A DNA stretch of 45,074 nt, from contig CASICK010000008.1 of assembly GCA_949373155.1 (NCBI GenBank), positions 1 to 45,074 of the forward strand, written 5' to 3'. The notes below the pieces were generated by a model. It had not been told where the DNA came from, did not search any database, and saw only the letters and a program-made list of their open reading frames with translations. This stretch comes from an uncultured Synechococcus sp. Its GTDB lineage: Bacteria; Cyanobacteriota; Cyanobacteriia; PCC-6307; Cyanobiaceae. The translations under genes and the position numbers were made by a program. This document shows positions 16,450 through 26,351 of this stretch, in pieces (the first letter of the stretch is position 1; each line of letters opens with the position of its first letter).

Positions 16450-17139
16450 ATGCGGTTTCAAAAGCGTGCTCAGACGTTGCCTGCTGCGCTGCTCGCCGCC
16501 TCGCTGCTCGTTGCAGCGGCAGGAATGGCCTCAGCACAAGAGGTTGGCGAAACCCTCCGAACAAAGGTGAAGGGCGAGATTTTGTTGGAAGCTACAGAGG
16601 AGGTTCTTAAACGCAAATCCGATCCGATCCCGCCCCTGGCGATCCCATTGAGCGATGCGGCCTCGCTGGCTCGTGTTCCGAGCGATGTGATGGAACGTGA
16701 TGGGCTACAACTCGTGCTCGACCGCAAGCACCATCAACTGCTGGTTCTGAGGGATGGCCGAATGACGCGCCGGTTTCCAGCCGCGGTTGGCACCACTGGC
16801 TGGGAAACCCCTGCCGGACGCTTCAGGGTCTTTGAAAAGGTGAAAGAACCGGTTTGGACCCATCCGGTGAGCGGTGATCTTGTGGATGCTGAAAGTGAAG
16901 GGAATCCCTTGGGTTCACGCTGGATTGGCTTCTACCGCGACTGCAATGGACGCTCGGGTTGGGACGGCGAGCAATACCTCGATATCAATGGCTGCACCGT
17001 GGCCGGATTCCATGGAACCCCTTACCGCTGGACGGTTGGACGGGCCGTTTCCCACGGCTGCGTGCGTCTGTATGAGGAGAATGTTCAGGAGGTGTTCGAT
17101 TTCGTCAGGGTTGGAACTCAGGTGACCGTGGTCCCGTGA
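16450..17139 (+). CDS. L,D-transpeptidase (YkuD domain), exported
   Basis: A 229-residue exported protein with a signal peptide starting at ATG 16450 (MRFQKRAQTLPAALLAASLL, cleavage after ASA). The YkuD domain runs from about residue 80 to the end: LVLDRKHHQLLVLRDG, TPAGRFRVFEK, and the catalytic box SHGCVRLYEENV with the nucleophilic Cys. Such enzymes make 3-3 cross-links in peptidoglycan or attach proteins to it. An in-frame ATG at 16393, inside menB, would place 19 polar residues before the signal peptide and is less likely. It follows menB closely and may be cotranscribed. Confidence 0.9.
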   Translation: MRFQKRAQTLPAALLAASLLVAAAGMASAQEVGETLRTKVKGEILLEATEEVLKRKSDPIPPLAIPLSDAASLARVPSDVMERDGLQLVLDRKHHQLLVLRDGRMTRRFPAAVGTTGWETPAGRFRVFEKVKEPVWTHPVSGDLVDAESEGNPLGSRWIGFYRDCNGRSGWDGEQYLDINGCTVAGFHGTPYRWTVGRAVSHGCVRLYEENVQEVFDFVRVGTQVTVVP

Positions 17140-17197
17140 AAGCAATACCAACGCACTAATGCGTCTACAGTCTCGCGGCTTACAGGTTTGATCGTCC

Positions 17198-18754
17198 ATG
17201 CGCGTGCTCTTTGCCGCCGCCGAATGCGCCCCCATGGTGAAAGTCGGTGGGATGGGCGATGTGGTGGGATCTCTTCCCCCTGCCCTGAAGGCTCTGGGGC
17301 ACGACGTCCGCCTGATCATGCCGGGATACGGCAAGCTCTGGTCTCGATTGGAGATCCCTACGGAACCCATCTGGCGAGGCCAGACCATGGGCACCGATTT
17401 TGCGGTTTTTGAGACCCGTCATCCCACCAATGGCCTCACCATTTATCTGATTGGTCACCCCGTCTTTGACCCTGAAAGGATTTATGGCGGAGAAGATGAA
17501 GACTGGCGCTTCACCTTTTTTGCTAGTGCTGCGGCTGAATTTTCATGGAACGTCTGGAAGCCGAATGTGCTCCATTGCCATGACTGGCACACTGGAATGA
17601 TTCCGGTTTGGATGCACCAAGACCCAGAGATCAGGACCGTTTACACGATCCACAACCTCAAATATCAAGGTCCCTGGCGCTGGAAGCTGGACAAGATGAC
17701 CTGGTGCCCCTGGTACATGCAGGGGGACCACACCATGGCTGCGGCCCTGCTCTACGCCGATGGCGTGAATGCGGTGTCACCCACCTATTCCAGAGAGATC
17801 CGAACCTCGGAATACGGCGAAAAGATTGATGGGTTGCTCAATTACATCTCCGGCAAGCTGCGCGGCATCCTCAACGGAATTGATCTAGAGGCCTGGAATC
17901 CAGCCACCGATCGGGCCTTACCCTCCACCTTTAGTGCCGATGATTTGTCGGGTCGAGCCCGCAACAAGCAGGTGCTCCAGGAACGCATGGGTCTCGAAGT
18001 CAGATCTGATGCCTATCTGCTGGGCATGGTGAGCCGACTGGTGGATCAAAAAGGCGTCGATTTGCTGTTGCAAGTGGCGGATCGATTGCTCGCCTACACC
18101 GACACCCAGATCGTTGTGCTTGGCACCGGTGAGCGCGGCTTGGAGTCCGGTCTTTGGCAGATGGCTTCCCGCTATCCAGGTCGGGTGTCCGTTTTCCTCA
18201 CCTACGACGACGACCTCTCTCGCTTGATTTACGCCGGCAGTGACGCCTTCCTGATGCCCAGTCGGTTTGAGCCCTGTGGCATTAGTCAATTGCTCGCCAT
18301 GCGCTACGGATGCGTGCCTGTCGTGAGAAAGGTGGGTGGTTTAGTCGATACGGTTCCACCGCACGATCCGGCCCATCAAAGCGGCACTGGTTTCTGCTTC
18401 GATCGTTTCGATCCCGTGGACTTCTACACCGCCCTCGTGCGCTCCTGGGAAGCCTTCCGCCATCAAGACAGCTGGCGCGAACTGCAGCGAAGGGGCATGC
18501 AACAGGACTACAGCTGGGCGCGTTCAGCCCTGGAATACGACCAGATGTACCGGGAGGTCTGTGGCCTCAAGGAGCCAGGCCCCGATGCCGCTGCCGTTGA
18601 ACAGTTTTCCCAAGGCCAGGATGCAGATCCCTCCTTGGCCCCAGGCCAACGCGGGGCCCCCACCAGCCCCCCTGAACAACCCACAGACGACATGCCCAAG
18701 GGACCGGGCTCACGCAACCCCCTAGCCAGACTGTTTGGCGGTCAGCGAGGCTAA
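17198..18754 (+). CDS. glgA: Glycogen synthase (ADP-glucose)
   Basis: A 518-residue GT5 enzyme that extends glycogen from ADP-glucose. The N-terminus carries the ADP-glucose-binding [16 protein letters not shown]; further on are [24 protein letters not shown], the GT-B acceptor segment [14 protein letters not shown] and [19 protein letters not shown] with the catalytic Glu and loop. The last 45 or so residues are a Pro/Gly/Gln-rich tail (for example [15 protein letters not shown]) beyond the catalytic core, dispensable-looking and probably disordered. It begins 59 bases after the L,D-transpeptidase gene. Confidence 0.97.
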   Translation: MRVLFAAAECAPMVKVGGMGDVVGSLPPALKALGHDVRLIMPGYGKLWSRLEIPTEPIWRGQTMGTDFAVFETRHPTNGLTIYLIGHPVFDPERIYGGEDEDWRFTFFASAAAEFSWNVWKPNVLHCHDWHTGMIPVWMHQDPEIRTVYTIHNLKYQGPWRWKLDKMTWCPWYMQGDHTMAAALLYADGVNAVSPTYSREIRTSEYGEKIDGLLNYISGKLRGILNGIDLEAWNPATDRALPSTFSADDLSGRARNKQVLQERMGLEVRSDAYLLGMVSRLVDQKGVDLLLQVADRLLAYTDTQIVVLGTGERGLESGLWQMASRYPGRVSVFLTYDDDLSRLIYAGSDAFLMPSRFEPCGISQLLAMRYGCVPVVRKVGGLVDTVPPHDPAHQSGTGFCFDRFDPVDFYTALVRSWEAFRHQDSWRELQRRGMQQDYSWARSALEYDQMYREVCGLKEPGPDAAAVEQFSQGQDADPSLAPGQRGAPTSPPEQPTDDMPKGPGSRNPLARLFGGQRG

Positions 18755-18772
18755 TGCTGCAGGCAACCACGA

Positions 18773-19600
18773 ATGCAGGATCCCTTCGAACCGCAGCCCT
18801 CTGACAACGACAGCGCCCTCCCGGCTCTATACAACAGTCCTTGGAAGGCCCTTGGCCAGGATCTGAGGGCCGTTAGCGCCGATCTGCGTCTTCGCAGCCA
18901 AGAGATCTGGAGACGGAACCGCGAGGGAGATCTATCGGTTCCAGCGTTTTGGCCAGAGCCATTGGCTGCGCTGTTTTGGCCTGCGCTGCTGGGATTGATC
19001 CTCACAGTGCTGATCCTGGGCGGGATTCAATTGCGTCAGGCCCTTCAAGGGCAGTCACCACCAACACCTCCGGAGGTGGAGCGCGTACGCACCACCCCCT
19101 TCCCAGAGGCACGCCCCCTACCTATCACCACCAGCGGCGCATCCGATCTCAACAACCAAGGCGTGGCGGAGTCACCAACAGACCGCGAAGCAACCAAGTC
19201 CAATGAGCCAGAACAGCTCATGGAGATCGATGAAGCCCCTGGGCTAAGCGACCTGGAACTCGAGCCGCCTTCAGTAGAAACAGACGGAAACCTGTTGCGC
19301 TTTGATCCTCTCCTCGAGCTTCTGGCAGAAGAAGGCAGCAAAAACAGCGGCCAGGAGTCAGCTCTGATCGTTTCAGCCCAACCCCAACCAGAACGCAACG
19401 CTGTGATTCTGCAAATCGATGCTGCCGCTTGGATGCAACGGTCTCCTGAGCAACGCCAACAACTTGCCGAAACCTGGTGGACCCAACTGGAAGACCAGGG
19501 CTATGCCGATCTGCATCTTGTGAATGAACAACAAGACCTCTTGGCTCGACCCGCCAGGATCGGTGGAGGCATGATCGTGTTCGATCCAAAGAGGGTTTAA
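18773..19600 (+). CDS. Hypothetical single-pass membrane protein
   Basis: A 275-residue protein from ATG 18773. It has a cytoplasmic N-terminal region of about 60 residues (WKALGQDLRAVSADLRLRSQ), one membrane helix (about 66-86, LAALFWPALLGLILTVLILG), and a long acidic, Pro-rich outer region. The C-terminal 75 residues look folded (NAVILQIDAAAWMQRSPEQR, then WWTQLEDQGYADLHLV and PARIGGGMIVFDP). I do not recognise a named family. It lies 18 bases after glgA and two bases before murF, all in one direction, so it is probably in the same operon; a cell-envelope role is inferred from murF only. Confidence 0.8.
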   Translation: MQDPFEPQPSDNDSALPALYNSPWKALGQDLRAVSADLRLRSQEIWRRNREGDLSVPAFWPEPLAALFWPALLGLILTVLILGGIQLRQALQGQSPPTPPEVERVRTTPFPEARPLPITTSGASDLNNQGVAESPTDREATKSNEPEQLMEIDEAPGLSDLELEPPSVETDGNLLRFDPLLELLAEEGSKNSGQESALIVSAQPQPERNAVILQIDAAAWMQRSPEQRQQLAETWWTQLEDQGYADLHLVNEQQDLLARPARIGGGMIVFDPKRV

Positions 19601-19602
19601 AC

Positions 19603-20973
19603 GTGCTGGATCTTGCTGATCTCGTGTCGCTCTGGGGGCCACCACAACGTGGTGATAGCGCCGTGCCCAACCTCCAACAACGTTTGGGTCCTGTCTGCAC
19701 AGATAGCCGATTACTAACGTTAGACGCCTTTTTTGTGCCGTTACGCGGTGAGCGCTTTGATGGCCACCGCTTCCTCGCCACTGCCACAGCGCAAGGCATC
19801 CAGGCTGCGGTTGTCGCCCGTGATAGCACCATCCAGGTACCGCAAAACCTGCTGCACTGGACCGTGGACGACACGCTGGAGGCCTACCAACAGATCGCTT
19901 GTTTGGTGCGGCGAAACCATAACAGTGCTGTTGTGGCCGTAACCGGATCCGCCGGTAAGACCACCACAAGAGAGCTGATTCGTGCTGCATTAGCTCCCCT
20001 AGGAGCCATCCAAGCAAGTATCGACAACAACAACAACGACATTGGCGTACCACTCACTTTGCTCGGGGTAGATGAGCGCCATGCCGCTGTTGTGGTGGAA
20101 ATGGGAATGCGCGGACCTGGAGAGATCGAACGCTTATCGCGTTGTGCGGAGCCAGAGATTGCCGTGATCACCAACATCGGCACAGCGCATATTGGCCGCT
20201 TGGGCAGTCGTGAGGCGATTGCCGCAGCGAAGTGTGAGATCACAGCAGCCCTCTCAGCCGATGGGCTTGTGGTCATTCCAGCTGGAGATCCTCTCCTGGA
20301 TGCAGCCCTGGCACGATGCTGGAGTGGTCGTGTGCGGCGGGTCGCGCTTGTAGGCGATACCAACAACTCTGATCAAGCCGCTGATGATCTCGGCGACTAC
20401 GACCCTGCAACGGGCCAGATCCAACTAGGGGACCACAGCTATCGCTGCCCCCTGGAAGGGAGACATAACGCTCGCAATTTCATGCTGGCACTCGCCGTTG
20501 CCAACACCCTCGGCGTTTCACCCTCAGACCTACAACAGCTCGATGTCGAGGTACCGGGAGGTCGCAATCGCCGCCAACAAGTCGGTGAATTAATGATTCT
20601 CGATGAAACGTATAACGCTTCACCGGAAGCAATGTTTGCGGCGTTGGATTTATTAGCCGCTCAGCCGGGTCGACGTTTTGCAGTGCTCGGCACCATGCTG
20701 GAGCTCGGAGCAGACAGTGAGCGCTTACACAAGGCAGTGATCGATCACGCCGCAACCTTGAAGCTTGATGGACTAGTGGCTGTGGCCACCGGCTCGGAGG
20801 CCAAGGCCATAAACGAAGTAAGTGGAGCGTTGCAACGGTTTCGGCAGGTGGAAACGCCTGAACAAGCCGCTGAACCTCTGATCGACTGGCTCAGGCCTGG
20901 GGACACCGTTCTCTTAAAAGCCAGTCGAGGGATTGCACTGGAACGATTGCTTCCGTTATTGCCACAGCTGTAG
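19603..20973 (+). CDS. murF: UDP-N-acetylmuramoyl-tripeptide--D-alanyl-D-alanine ligase
   Basis: A 456-residue Mur ligase adding D-Ala-D-Ala to the UDP-MurNAc-tripeptide in the cytoplasm. The ATP loop VTGSAGKTTTRELI lies around residue 112; NNNNDIGVPLTLL and VVEMGMRGPGEIERL follow, as do ITNIGTAHIGRLGS and the C-terminal LDETYNASPEAMFAALDLL, all MurF-typical. The start is GTG 19603, two bases after the stop of the preceding gene. Its stop is two bases from the stop of the convergent small gene at 20975. Confidence 0.96.
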   Translation: MLDLADLVSLWGPPQRGDSAVPNLQQRLGPVCTDSRLLTLDAFFVPLRGERFDGHRFLATATAQGIQAAVVARDSTIQVPQNLLHWTVDDTLEAYQQIACLVRRNHNSAVVAVTGSAGKTTTRELIRAALAPLGAIQASIDNNNNDIGVPLTLLGVDERHAAVVVEMGMRGPGEIERLSRCAEPEIAVITNIGTAHIGRLGSREAIAAAKCEITAALSADGLVVIPAGDPLLDAALARCWSGRVRRVALVGDTNNSDQAADDLGDYDPATGQIQLGDHSYRCPLEGRHNARNFMLALAVANTLGVSPSDLQQLDVEVPGGRNRRQQVGELMILDETYNASPEAMFAALDLLAAQPGRRFAVLGTMLELGADSERLHKAVIDHAATLKLDGLVAVATGSEAKAINEVSGALQRFRQVETPEQAAEPLIDWLRPGDTVLLKASRGIALERLLPLLPQL

Positions 20974-20974
20974 G

Positions 20975-21169
20975 TCAGGCAGCTCTCAGCGCATCCGCTT
21001 GGTCTTCGCAGCGAATCAAATCGATCGCATGGGGATGGTCATGGATGTAGCGAATTTCCTCCATCGCCAACACCCTTGCTTCAAAGGCATCGCCTGCATA
21101 GAAGGATTTTTCTTGATGATCACTACTGGCATCGCGATAGCGAACGGTGAAACGCTTGGGATCAGACAT
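20975..21169 (-). CDS. Small conserved-looking hypothetical protein
   Basis: A 64-residue soluble protein from ATG 21169 (MSDPKRFTVRYRDASSDHQE). An upstream start at 21202 would add 11 basic residues (MRKRGATVDRP) that look less like the fold. The sequence is beta-strand (FTVRYRDASS), then helix (AGDAFEARVLAMEEIRYIHD), then beta (AIDLIRCED), a compact alpha/beta arrangement. I do not recognise a family. It ends back-to-back with murF and lies downstream of glmU on the same strand (84 bases), so it could share glmU transcripts. Confidence 0.7.
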   Translation of the reverse strand: MSDPKRFTVRYRDASSDHQEKSFYAGDAFEARVLAMEEIRYIHDHPHAIDLIRCEDQADALRAA

Positions 21170-21252
21170 CGGACGATCAACTGTCGCCCCACGCTTACGC
21201 ATGAACGAACGCTGGCCATGGCCAAGCTGTGAAAAAAGTCTGTTGATTCAGC

Positions 21253-22605
21253 TCAATTGGCGTTGCGATCCCATCCTTCCTTGATCAATTGCTTCGCACG
21301 CCCAATCGCAAGGGATCCATCAGGAACAGCTTTGGTGATCGTGGACCCTGCTCCGATCGTGACATTTTTTCCGATCACAACAGGAGCAACCAACACGGAG
21401 TTGGCCCCCGTCTTGCTGCCCTCACCAATCACAGTGAGATGTTTGTTCTTTCCATCGAAGTTGGCCGTAATCGTGCCAGCTCCCACATTCACATTGGCGC
21501 CTAATTCCGCATCACCGATGTAACTGAGGTGACTCACCTTGCTGCCAGCGGCGATCACACTCTTTTTAATCTCCACAAAATTACCAATCTTGCAAGAGTC
21601 ACCAACGGTGGTGGCAGGTCGGATATGGGCGAAGGGTCCAATCGCAACGTCGTTACCGACGCGAGCATCGCGAACGACGGATTGCACAACCGAGACATCG
21701 CAACCGAGTTCGGCATTGTCCAACAAACTGCCAGGACCTAACCGACAGTTATCTCCAATACGGCAGGCGCCACGCAAGTGGGTTTGTGGTTCGATCACCA
21801 CGTCACAGCCAAAGCTGCAGTCTTCACTAAGAGTGCAACTGGTCGGGTCAACGAAAGTTACCCCCTCATCCATCCAGTGATCACGCAACCGCTGTTGCAA
21901 GACGCCCTCACATTGAGCCAGTTGCCTGCGGTTGTTGATGCCATTCACCTCATCGGGATCACTCACCTCCATCTGCATCGCCACGCCTAAAAGCTGCACC
22001 GTATCGGTGAGGTAAAGCTCGCCCTGATCATTGTCGGTACTTAATTTCGGCAATACCTCTGCCAGCTTTGCCCAGTTGAAGCAATAGATCCCTGCATTGG
22101 TGAGGTTGTTGGTCCGTTGCTCGTCGCTGCAATCGCGATGTTCAATAATTCCGCTCACCTGACCCTTGGCATCAGCAAACACACGGCCATAACCAGTGGG
22201 ATCGTCGAGCCTTGCCGTTAACAAGGTCACATCTGCCTTGCTGCTGCGGTGCGTGCTCACCAACACATCAACGGTCTCGGCTCGCAGAAGTGGAACATCA
22301 CCGTTCAGCACTAACAACTCGCCCTGAAAGCCCTGGAGGGGCGCCAACAACTGTTGGACAGCATGCCCAGTGCCGTTCTGTGGCTGTTGAAGCACGAATT
22401 CGAGCCCAGCATTGCAGCTGAGCTGAGCTTCCACGCGCTCAGCTTGATGGCCAACGATCAACAACCTCCTCTCGGGCGCGAGGTTCCTGGCACTTGCGAG
22501 TACGCGTTCCACCAATGTGGCTCCCGCCAGGGGTTGAAGCACTTTTGGAAGCGCGCTTTTCATGCGGGTGCCTTTCCCAGCAGCAAGAACGGCAACGGCG
22601 AGCAT
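21253..22605 (-). CDS. glmU: Bifunctional UDP-GlcNAc pyrophosphorylase / glucosamine-1-phosphate acetyltransferase
   Basis: A 450-residue two-domain enzyme making UDP-N-acetylglucosamine. The N-terminal uridylyltransferase begins with [20 protein letters not shown], followed by [15 protein letters not shown]. The C-terminal left-handed beta-helix shows hexapeptide repeats such as [15 protein letters not shown] and [25 protein letters not shown], and the acetyltransferase segment [23 protein letters not shown] 22605 is chosen because the conserved N-terminus starts there; a longer open frame upstream is not glmU-like. Confidence 0.97.
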   Translation of the reverse strand: MLAVAVLAAGKGTRMKSALPKVLQPLAGATLVERVLASARNLAPERRLLIVGHQAERVEAQLSCNAGLEFVLQQPQNGTGHAVQQLLAPLQGFQGELLVLNGDVPLLRAETVDVLVSTHRSSKADVTLLTARLDDPTGYGRVFADAKGQVSGIIEHRDCSDEQRTNNLTNAGIYCFNWAKLAEVLPKLSTDNDQGELYLTDTVQLLGVAMQMEVSDPDEVNGINNRRQLAQCEGVLQQRLRDHWMDEGVTFVDPTSCTLSEDCSFGCDVVIEPQTHLRGACRIGDNCRLGPGSLLDNAELGCDVSVVQSVVRDARVGNDVAIGPFAHIRPATTVGDSCKIGNFVEIKKSVIAAGSKVSHLSYIGDAELGANVNVGAGTITANFDGKNKHLTVIGEGSKTGANSVLVAPVVIGKNVTIGAGSTITKAVPDGSLAIGRAKQLIKEGWDRNAN

Positions 22606-23033
22606 GGGAGCTGAGCAAGACCGGCGAAATCTACAGGTGGAAGCTAATTCTGGGAACTCAAGAACAGGCCATCGAATCGAAACGCGATTGAATTGCCAAC
22701 CAACCAAACAACAAGAAAAGGAAACAAACTCCTTCTAGAACAAAGAAATAAATAAAAGCGGTATAGATTTCCAAACACGAACAACAACAACAAACCAACA
22801 AAAGAGACAATGCATCTAATACATAAAGATGCAGATTAATGCGAAATCATCAGAATCACCTCAAAATAAGCAACCCTCTGGAAAATAATAATTTAATACG
22901 TAGAAACGAAGAGTCAAAAGGCAGTTACGCCACAAAACAACATAAAATAAATATTAAACATAAGGTATCATCTGATACAGATTGACAAGCCAAAATCTTT
23001 GATTGTTGAATTTATAACTAATTAACAAAAAAA
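22606..23033. other. AT-rich intergenic region with no supported gene
   Basis: About 430 bases between glmU and the next gene. Bases from about 22700 onward are very AT-rich (runs such as AACAACAACAAACC and AAATAAATAAAAG), unlike the core genes on either side. No frame of protein-like composition and no tRNA-like fold was seen. It probably holds the promoters of glmU and of the gene at 23034. Confidence 0.6.
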
Positions 23034-23357
23034 TTGAAAAAAGTTCAGGTACAGATGTCTGATCAATGCCATAGCCTTTTAAAAGACTACGCGAATGCAT
23101 GGAATATGACAATGTCAGAAGTGATGTATGAATGCACAAGACATCACATGCATAAACATTCAAACATTTGTGGATATATAGACGCACTATTTCGATTTAA
23201 AGCTGTCAGGAAAGACAAACGGTTATCCAAGGACTGCTATGGCGCAGCTTGCTTTGCTTGCAATCACGTTACAAGCTGCAGGACAGGCATCTATCAGGGC
23301 GTCTGGGAGATGAATCCAGATTTTGAGAGCTATGCAGACATGACTGTGCAAAGTTGA
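23034..23357 (+). CDS. Ribbon-helix-helix-like protein with a C-terminal cysteine cluster
   Basis: A 107-residue protein from TTG 23034. The first 40 residues read KKVQVQMSDQCHSLLKDYAN, then WNMTMSEVMYECTRHHMHKH: a short beta strand followed by two helices, the pattern of a ribbon-helix-helix DNA-binding domain (MTMSEVMYECTR as the second helix). The TTG start is preferred over ATG 23055 because the strand lies between them. The second half has C68-x4-C73-x2-C76-x5-C82 (in DCYGAACFACNHVTSC) then TGIYQGVWEMNP. That spacing could hold zinc or an Fe-S cluster. I know no named family; function as a regulator is inference. Confidence 0.6.
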   Translation: MKKVQVQMSDQCHSLLKDYANAWNMTMSEVMYECTRHHMHKHSNICGYIDALFRFKAVRKDKRLSKDCYGAACFACNHVTSCRTGIYQGVWEMNPDFESYADMTVQS

Positions 23358-23464
23358 AACAATAATCAATACTATTTGCGGTCAGCAACATATTTTTTAA
23401 GAACAAAAGGGAAGACACTAAGCATCAGGAGTAAAATCATCAATGATCAGAATATTTACCAAAA

Positions 23465-23725
23465 GTGATAGATCAGGGCAATTCATACGCATCTAACAGA
23501 ACATCGAGATTTATTGAACAAGCAAATGAAGCCATCTATAATGTGGAAGAAAGAGAGCGACTGGGTATTAATATTACACGCAATAACAAGAACATTACAC
23601 CACCAAAAAAAACAAAAAAAATTACACGTATTCGAAAAAGTTTTTCCAATCTCAGACAGTCTATCTTAATCGAGCATGCTAAAGAAGCAATGCTATTAAT
23701 TGATCATCTAAGACAAGGAGATTGA
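23465..23725 (+). CDS. Hypothetical basic protein with an internal helix repeat
   Basis: An 86-residue protein from GTG 23465 in the AT-rich island. Its two ends resemble each other: FIEQANEAIYNVEE near residue 16 and LIEHAKEAMLLIDH near residue 68. Between them is a Lys/Asn-rich linker (NITPPKKTKKITRIRKS). It could be a small nucleic-acid-binding or scaffolding protein, but no family is recognised. It ends four bases before the 3' end of the convergent mnmC-like gene and follows the cysteine-cluster gene by about 100 bases. Confidence 0.5.
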   Translation: MIDQGNSYASNRTSRFIEQANEAIYNVEERERLGINITRNNKNITPPKKTKKITRIRKSFSNLRQSILIEHAKEAMLLIDHLRQGD

Positions 23726-23729
23726 GTAT

Positions 23730-24671
23730 TCAGTTGCAAGATTCTCTAACCAACCCCCACTTTCGCTGCCAAGCGCTGGTGCTGAGACGATCACATAAAG
23801 ACTGTTCTTGTTGGCGTCGCTTCAAGATCAAAGCGGCCGCGTCGGTCCCTGATGGGTCTCGGTAGGGAACACCCGCCCGGGTCTGCAGATGTTCCTGTTC
23901 CATCACACTCAAGCCACGCCAACCAGGCCCGATTTCAGATGAACTCTGAGCGCCATCTTTGGCGCACAACGCCAAGGTTCCAGAACTCCACCCTCTTCCT
24001 TCTCCTGGTTTTGGAAGAAGCGAACACACCTCAAGGCCGGCCTGGCGCAAACTATTTCGCACTGCTGCTGCTCTGCAATAGGTCAACAACCGCCCCCCCG
24101 GTGCGAGTAAAGCTGCAAGGCTATGTAGAAATTCCTCACTCCAGAGCTGGGGACATTTCCCAGGAGAAAAAGCATCCATCAGGATCAAATCAAGTTGTAA
24201 ATCATTTGGCAAATTCTGCAGTTGCTGTCGCGCATCACCCCAAAGCATCTGCACCGACAGCTGTCGACTCGAATCCTGCCAAGAACCATCAGCAGAGAGT
24301 GCACCTAAGGCAGCAACAACATGCTTAGGCCAAAGGGCTAGGAATCTCGGCTCAGCAAGGGCCAACATTAAAGGCGATCGATCAAGTTCTAAGCCCCAAC
24401 ATTCCAAACTTGGCCCGCCCGCATTGGGGAGGGCCGCCATCAGTGCAGCCGTGTTGTAACCCAGCCCAAAACAAACATCTAAAACGCGTAAACAACCACC
24501 GCTGTGGAAGCGATCAAGCTGAGCCGGCAGCACAAACTTGCTATTAGCTTCTTCAAGGGCACCGCCAGAACTATGGAAGCTTTCAGCAAAGCTATCACTA
24601 TGCAAACTGAAGCTTCCGTCTGCTGTGAAGCACGCACTCAGCACAGACAAATCAAGAACGCAATCTTTCAA
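23730..24671 (-). CDS. MnmC-like (DUF752) tRNA-modifying methyltransferase
   Basis: A 313-residue SAM-dependent methyltransferase resembling the N-terminal half of MnmC, which methylates the aminomethyl group on the wobble uridine of some tRNAs. Seen: [26 protein letters not shown], the SAM loop [38 protein letters not shown] with the family's DAFSP, and [21 protein letters not shown]. There is no oxidoreductase (MnmC1) domain, as in many cyanobacteria, so the protein stands alone. Its start overlaps the end of aroA by 20 bases on the same strand, so the two are probably cotranscribed. Confidence 0.85.
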   Translation of the reverse strand: MKDCVLDLSVLSACFTADGSFSLHSDSFAESFHSSGGALEEANSKFVLPAQLDRFHSGGCLRVLDVCFGLGYNTAALMAALPNAGGPSLECWGLELDRSPLMLALAEPRFLALWPKHVVAALGALSADGSWQDSSRQLSVQMLWGDARQQLQNLPNDLQLDLILMDAFSPGKCPQLWSEEFLHSLAALLAPGGRLLTYCRAAAVRNSLRQAGLEVCSLLPKPGEGRGWSSGTLALCAKDGAQSSSEIGPGWRGLSVMEQEHLQTRAGVPYRDPSGTDAAALILKRRQQEQSLCDRLSTSAWQRKWGLVRESCN

Positions 24672-25971
24672 GATCGTCCCAGAACGTGGGATAACTCACA
24701 GCCGCTGCTTCGCTGCGGCTAATCGTTGAATCACCCTCGGCCATTAAGCCAGCAACAGCCAAACTCATGGCAACACGGTGATCTGTTTCGCTATCCAATT
24801 CAGCACCTTTTAGAGGGCGGCCACCACGAATCGTGAGGCCATCTGGAAGTTCATCAATGTCAGCACCCATGGCTTTGAGTTGACGAGCCATCACAGCAAG
24901 TCGATCCGTTTCTTTCACACGCAACTCAGCTGCACCGCTAATACGACTTTCACCATCACAAAAACAGGCCGCAACACTCAGGATCGGAACTTCATCCACC
25001 AAACGCGGCATGATCTCTTCTCCAAACGTAAAGGCCTTAAGGGGGCCATGACTCACCTGCAGATCGCCAACAGGTTCACCCGCAACATCGCGGCGATTCA
25101 ACACGTTGATCGAAGCGCCCATCATCTCCAACACTTCGAGAATCCCAGTGCGCGTTGGATTTAGGCCCACATTTTCAACCGTTATATTGGCGCCAGGAAC
25201 AAGAGCACCAGCCACAAGCCAGAAAGCCGCAGAACTGATATCTCCAGGCACAACAACATGCTGACCCTTCAATGTGGCGCCGGGGCGAACCAAGATATGT
25301 CGACCCATCTCACCACCAACTTCAAGGTCAGCACCAAAGGCTCTGAGCATGCGCTCACTGTGATCACGGGAATGAGCAGGTTCGATCACGCTCGTAGCCC
25401 CATCTGCAGTGAGGGCTGCCAACAAAATCGCTGATTTCACTTGAGCACTGGCGACAGGAGTCCCCACAACAGCACCCCTCAACCGTTGTCCCTGAACCGC
25501 CAGTGGAGCCAAATTTCCTTGATCACGACCACGCACATCAGCCCCTAATAAGGAAAGAGGTTGCCCAACCCTGTTCATCGGACGACGACAGAGAGAAGCA
25601 TCACCGGTCAAAACAAAATGGCGCCCCTCACGTCCAGCAAGAAGACCAAGCATCAACCTCATAGTTGTTCCGGAGTTACCGCAATCGAGAATCTCCGAGG
25701 GTTCTTGCAAACCATCAAGACCAACGCCCTCAATAGTCACCATTTCACCGCTCTGAATCGGCGAAATCGTTGTCCCCATCGAGCGCAGGCAAGCAGCCGT
25801 ACTAATCGGATCCTCTGCTGGCAAGAGACCTTCGATTGTGGTTGTCCCCTCTGCAATGGCGCCGAAGAGCAGAGCGCGATGAGAAATAGATTTATCGCCT
25901 GGAACGCGGACCCGGCCATGGAGACTGCCACCTGCCTTCAGATCCCTTGGGGAGCCATTTGATCCCGACAC
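24652..25971 (-). CDS. aroA: 3-phosphoshikimate 1-carboxyvinyltransferase (EPSP synthase)
   Basis: A 439-residue enzyme of the shikimate pathway, joining phosphoenolpyruvate and shikimate-3-phosphate. Motifs in order: [39 protein letters not shown] (the phosphoenolpyruvate loop), [34 protein letters not shown], and [21 protein letters not shown]. The arrangement and Ala in the second motif region are of the type often grouped as class II. The stop lies inside the mnmC-like gene, which overlaps by 20 bases. The 380 bases upstream are AT-rich and mostly non-coding. Confidence 0.96.
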   Translation of the reverse strand: MSGSNGSPRDLKAGGSLHGRVRVPGDKSISHRALLFGAIAEGTTTIEGLLPAEDPISTAACLRSMGTTISPIQSGEMVTIEGVGLDGLQEPSEILDCGNSGTTMRLMLGLLAGREGRHFVLTGDASLCRRPMNRVGQPLSLLGADVRGRDQGNLAPLAVQGQRLRGAVVGTPVASAQVKSAILLAALTADGATSVIEPAHSRDHSERMLRAFGADLEVGGEMGRHILVRPGATLKGQHVVVPGDISSAAFWLVAGALVPGANITVENVGLNPTRTGILEVLEMMGASINVLNRRDVAGEPVGDLQVSHGPLKAFTFGEEIMPRLVDEVPILSVAACFCDGESRISGAAELRVKETDRLAVMARQLKAMGADIDELPDGLTIRGGRPLKGAELDSETDHRVAMSLAVAGLMAEGDSTISRSEAAAVSYPTFWDDLERLRS

Positions 25972-26037
25972 CGTTAAGCAGCCTGTGGTTGAGGAAATAA
26001 TCCTATTAGCTCGATCTTCAAAGACTCTGGCTTTTAG

Positions 26038-26151
26038 TTGAAGTTGTCACCAACTCCTGCTGCAAAATCGAAAGCCAAGGCTGAGATCCCAAAAAAACGA
26101 AGAAACCTAAAACATAGAGTGAAAAGTTTCCTGAAAGCTTGCGTCAAGTAG
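26038..26151 (+). CDS. Possible 37-residue basic peptide
   Basis: From TTG 26038 the plus strand reads [20 protein letters not shown], then [17 protein letters not shown] to TAG 26151. It is strongly basic with an amphipathic C-terminal helix, like a small RNA- or DNA-binding peptide. There is no good ribosome binding site and I recognise no family, so it may be chance. In the remaining bases to 26351 a second short frame (ATG 26186, 33 codons) is also seen but is not convincing. Confidence 0.25.
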   Translation: MKLSPTPAAKSKAKAEIPKKRRNLKHRVKSFLKACVK

Positions 26152-26351
26152 AGCGATTAAAATAAACAATAAACTTAGCAATAAAATGAACAATATTCGA
26201 ACTCAAAGAATCAAATCAACAACAATGCCTTCGCTAGAAACAGTCGGATACACAGAGATGTTCCGATCATTTTATACAATCTCGTGATTCATATGATGAC
26301 CATCCAGCCGCTAGGGTTGGATAAAATAATAGGCAGATATACTGGCATTAA

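Noticed and set aside
19373..20053. 226-codon minus-strand frame across murF and the upstream gene
   Set aside because: It is antisense to clear MurF motifs and shows no family features.
22606..22707. N-terminal extension of glmU to 22707
   Set aside because: The conserved GlmU start ([12 protein letters not shown]) begins just after ATG 22605; the upstream residues have no counterpart.
22708..23033. Possible CRISPR-like or short tandem repeats in the AT-rich spacer
   Set aside because: Only simple AAC-rich low-complexity runs are present, with no regular repeat-spacer pattern.
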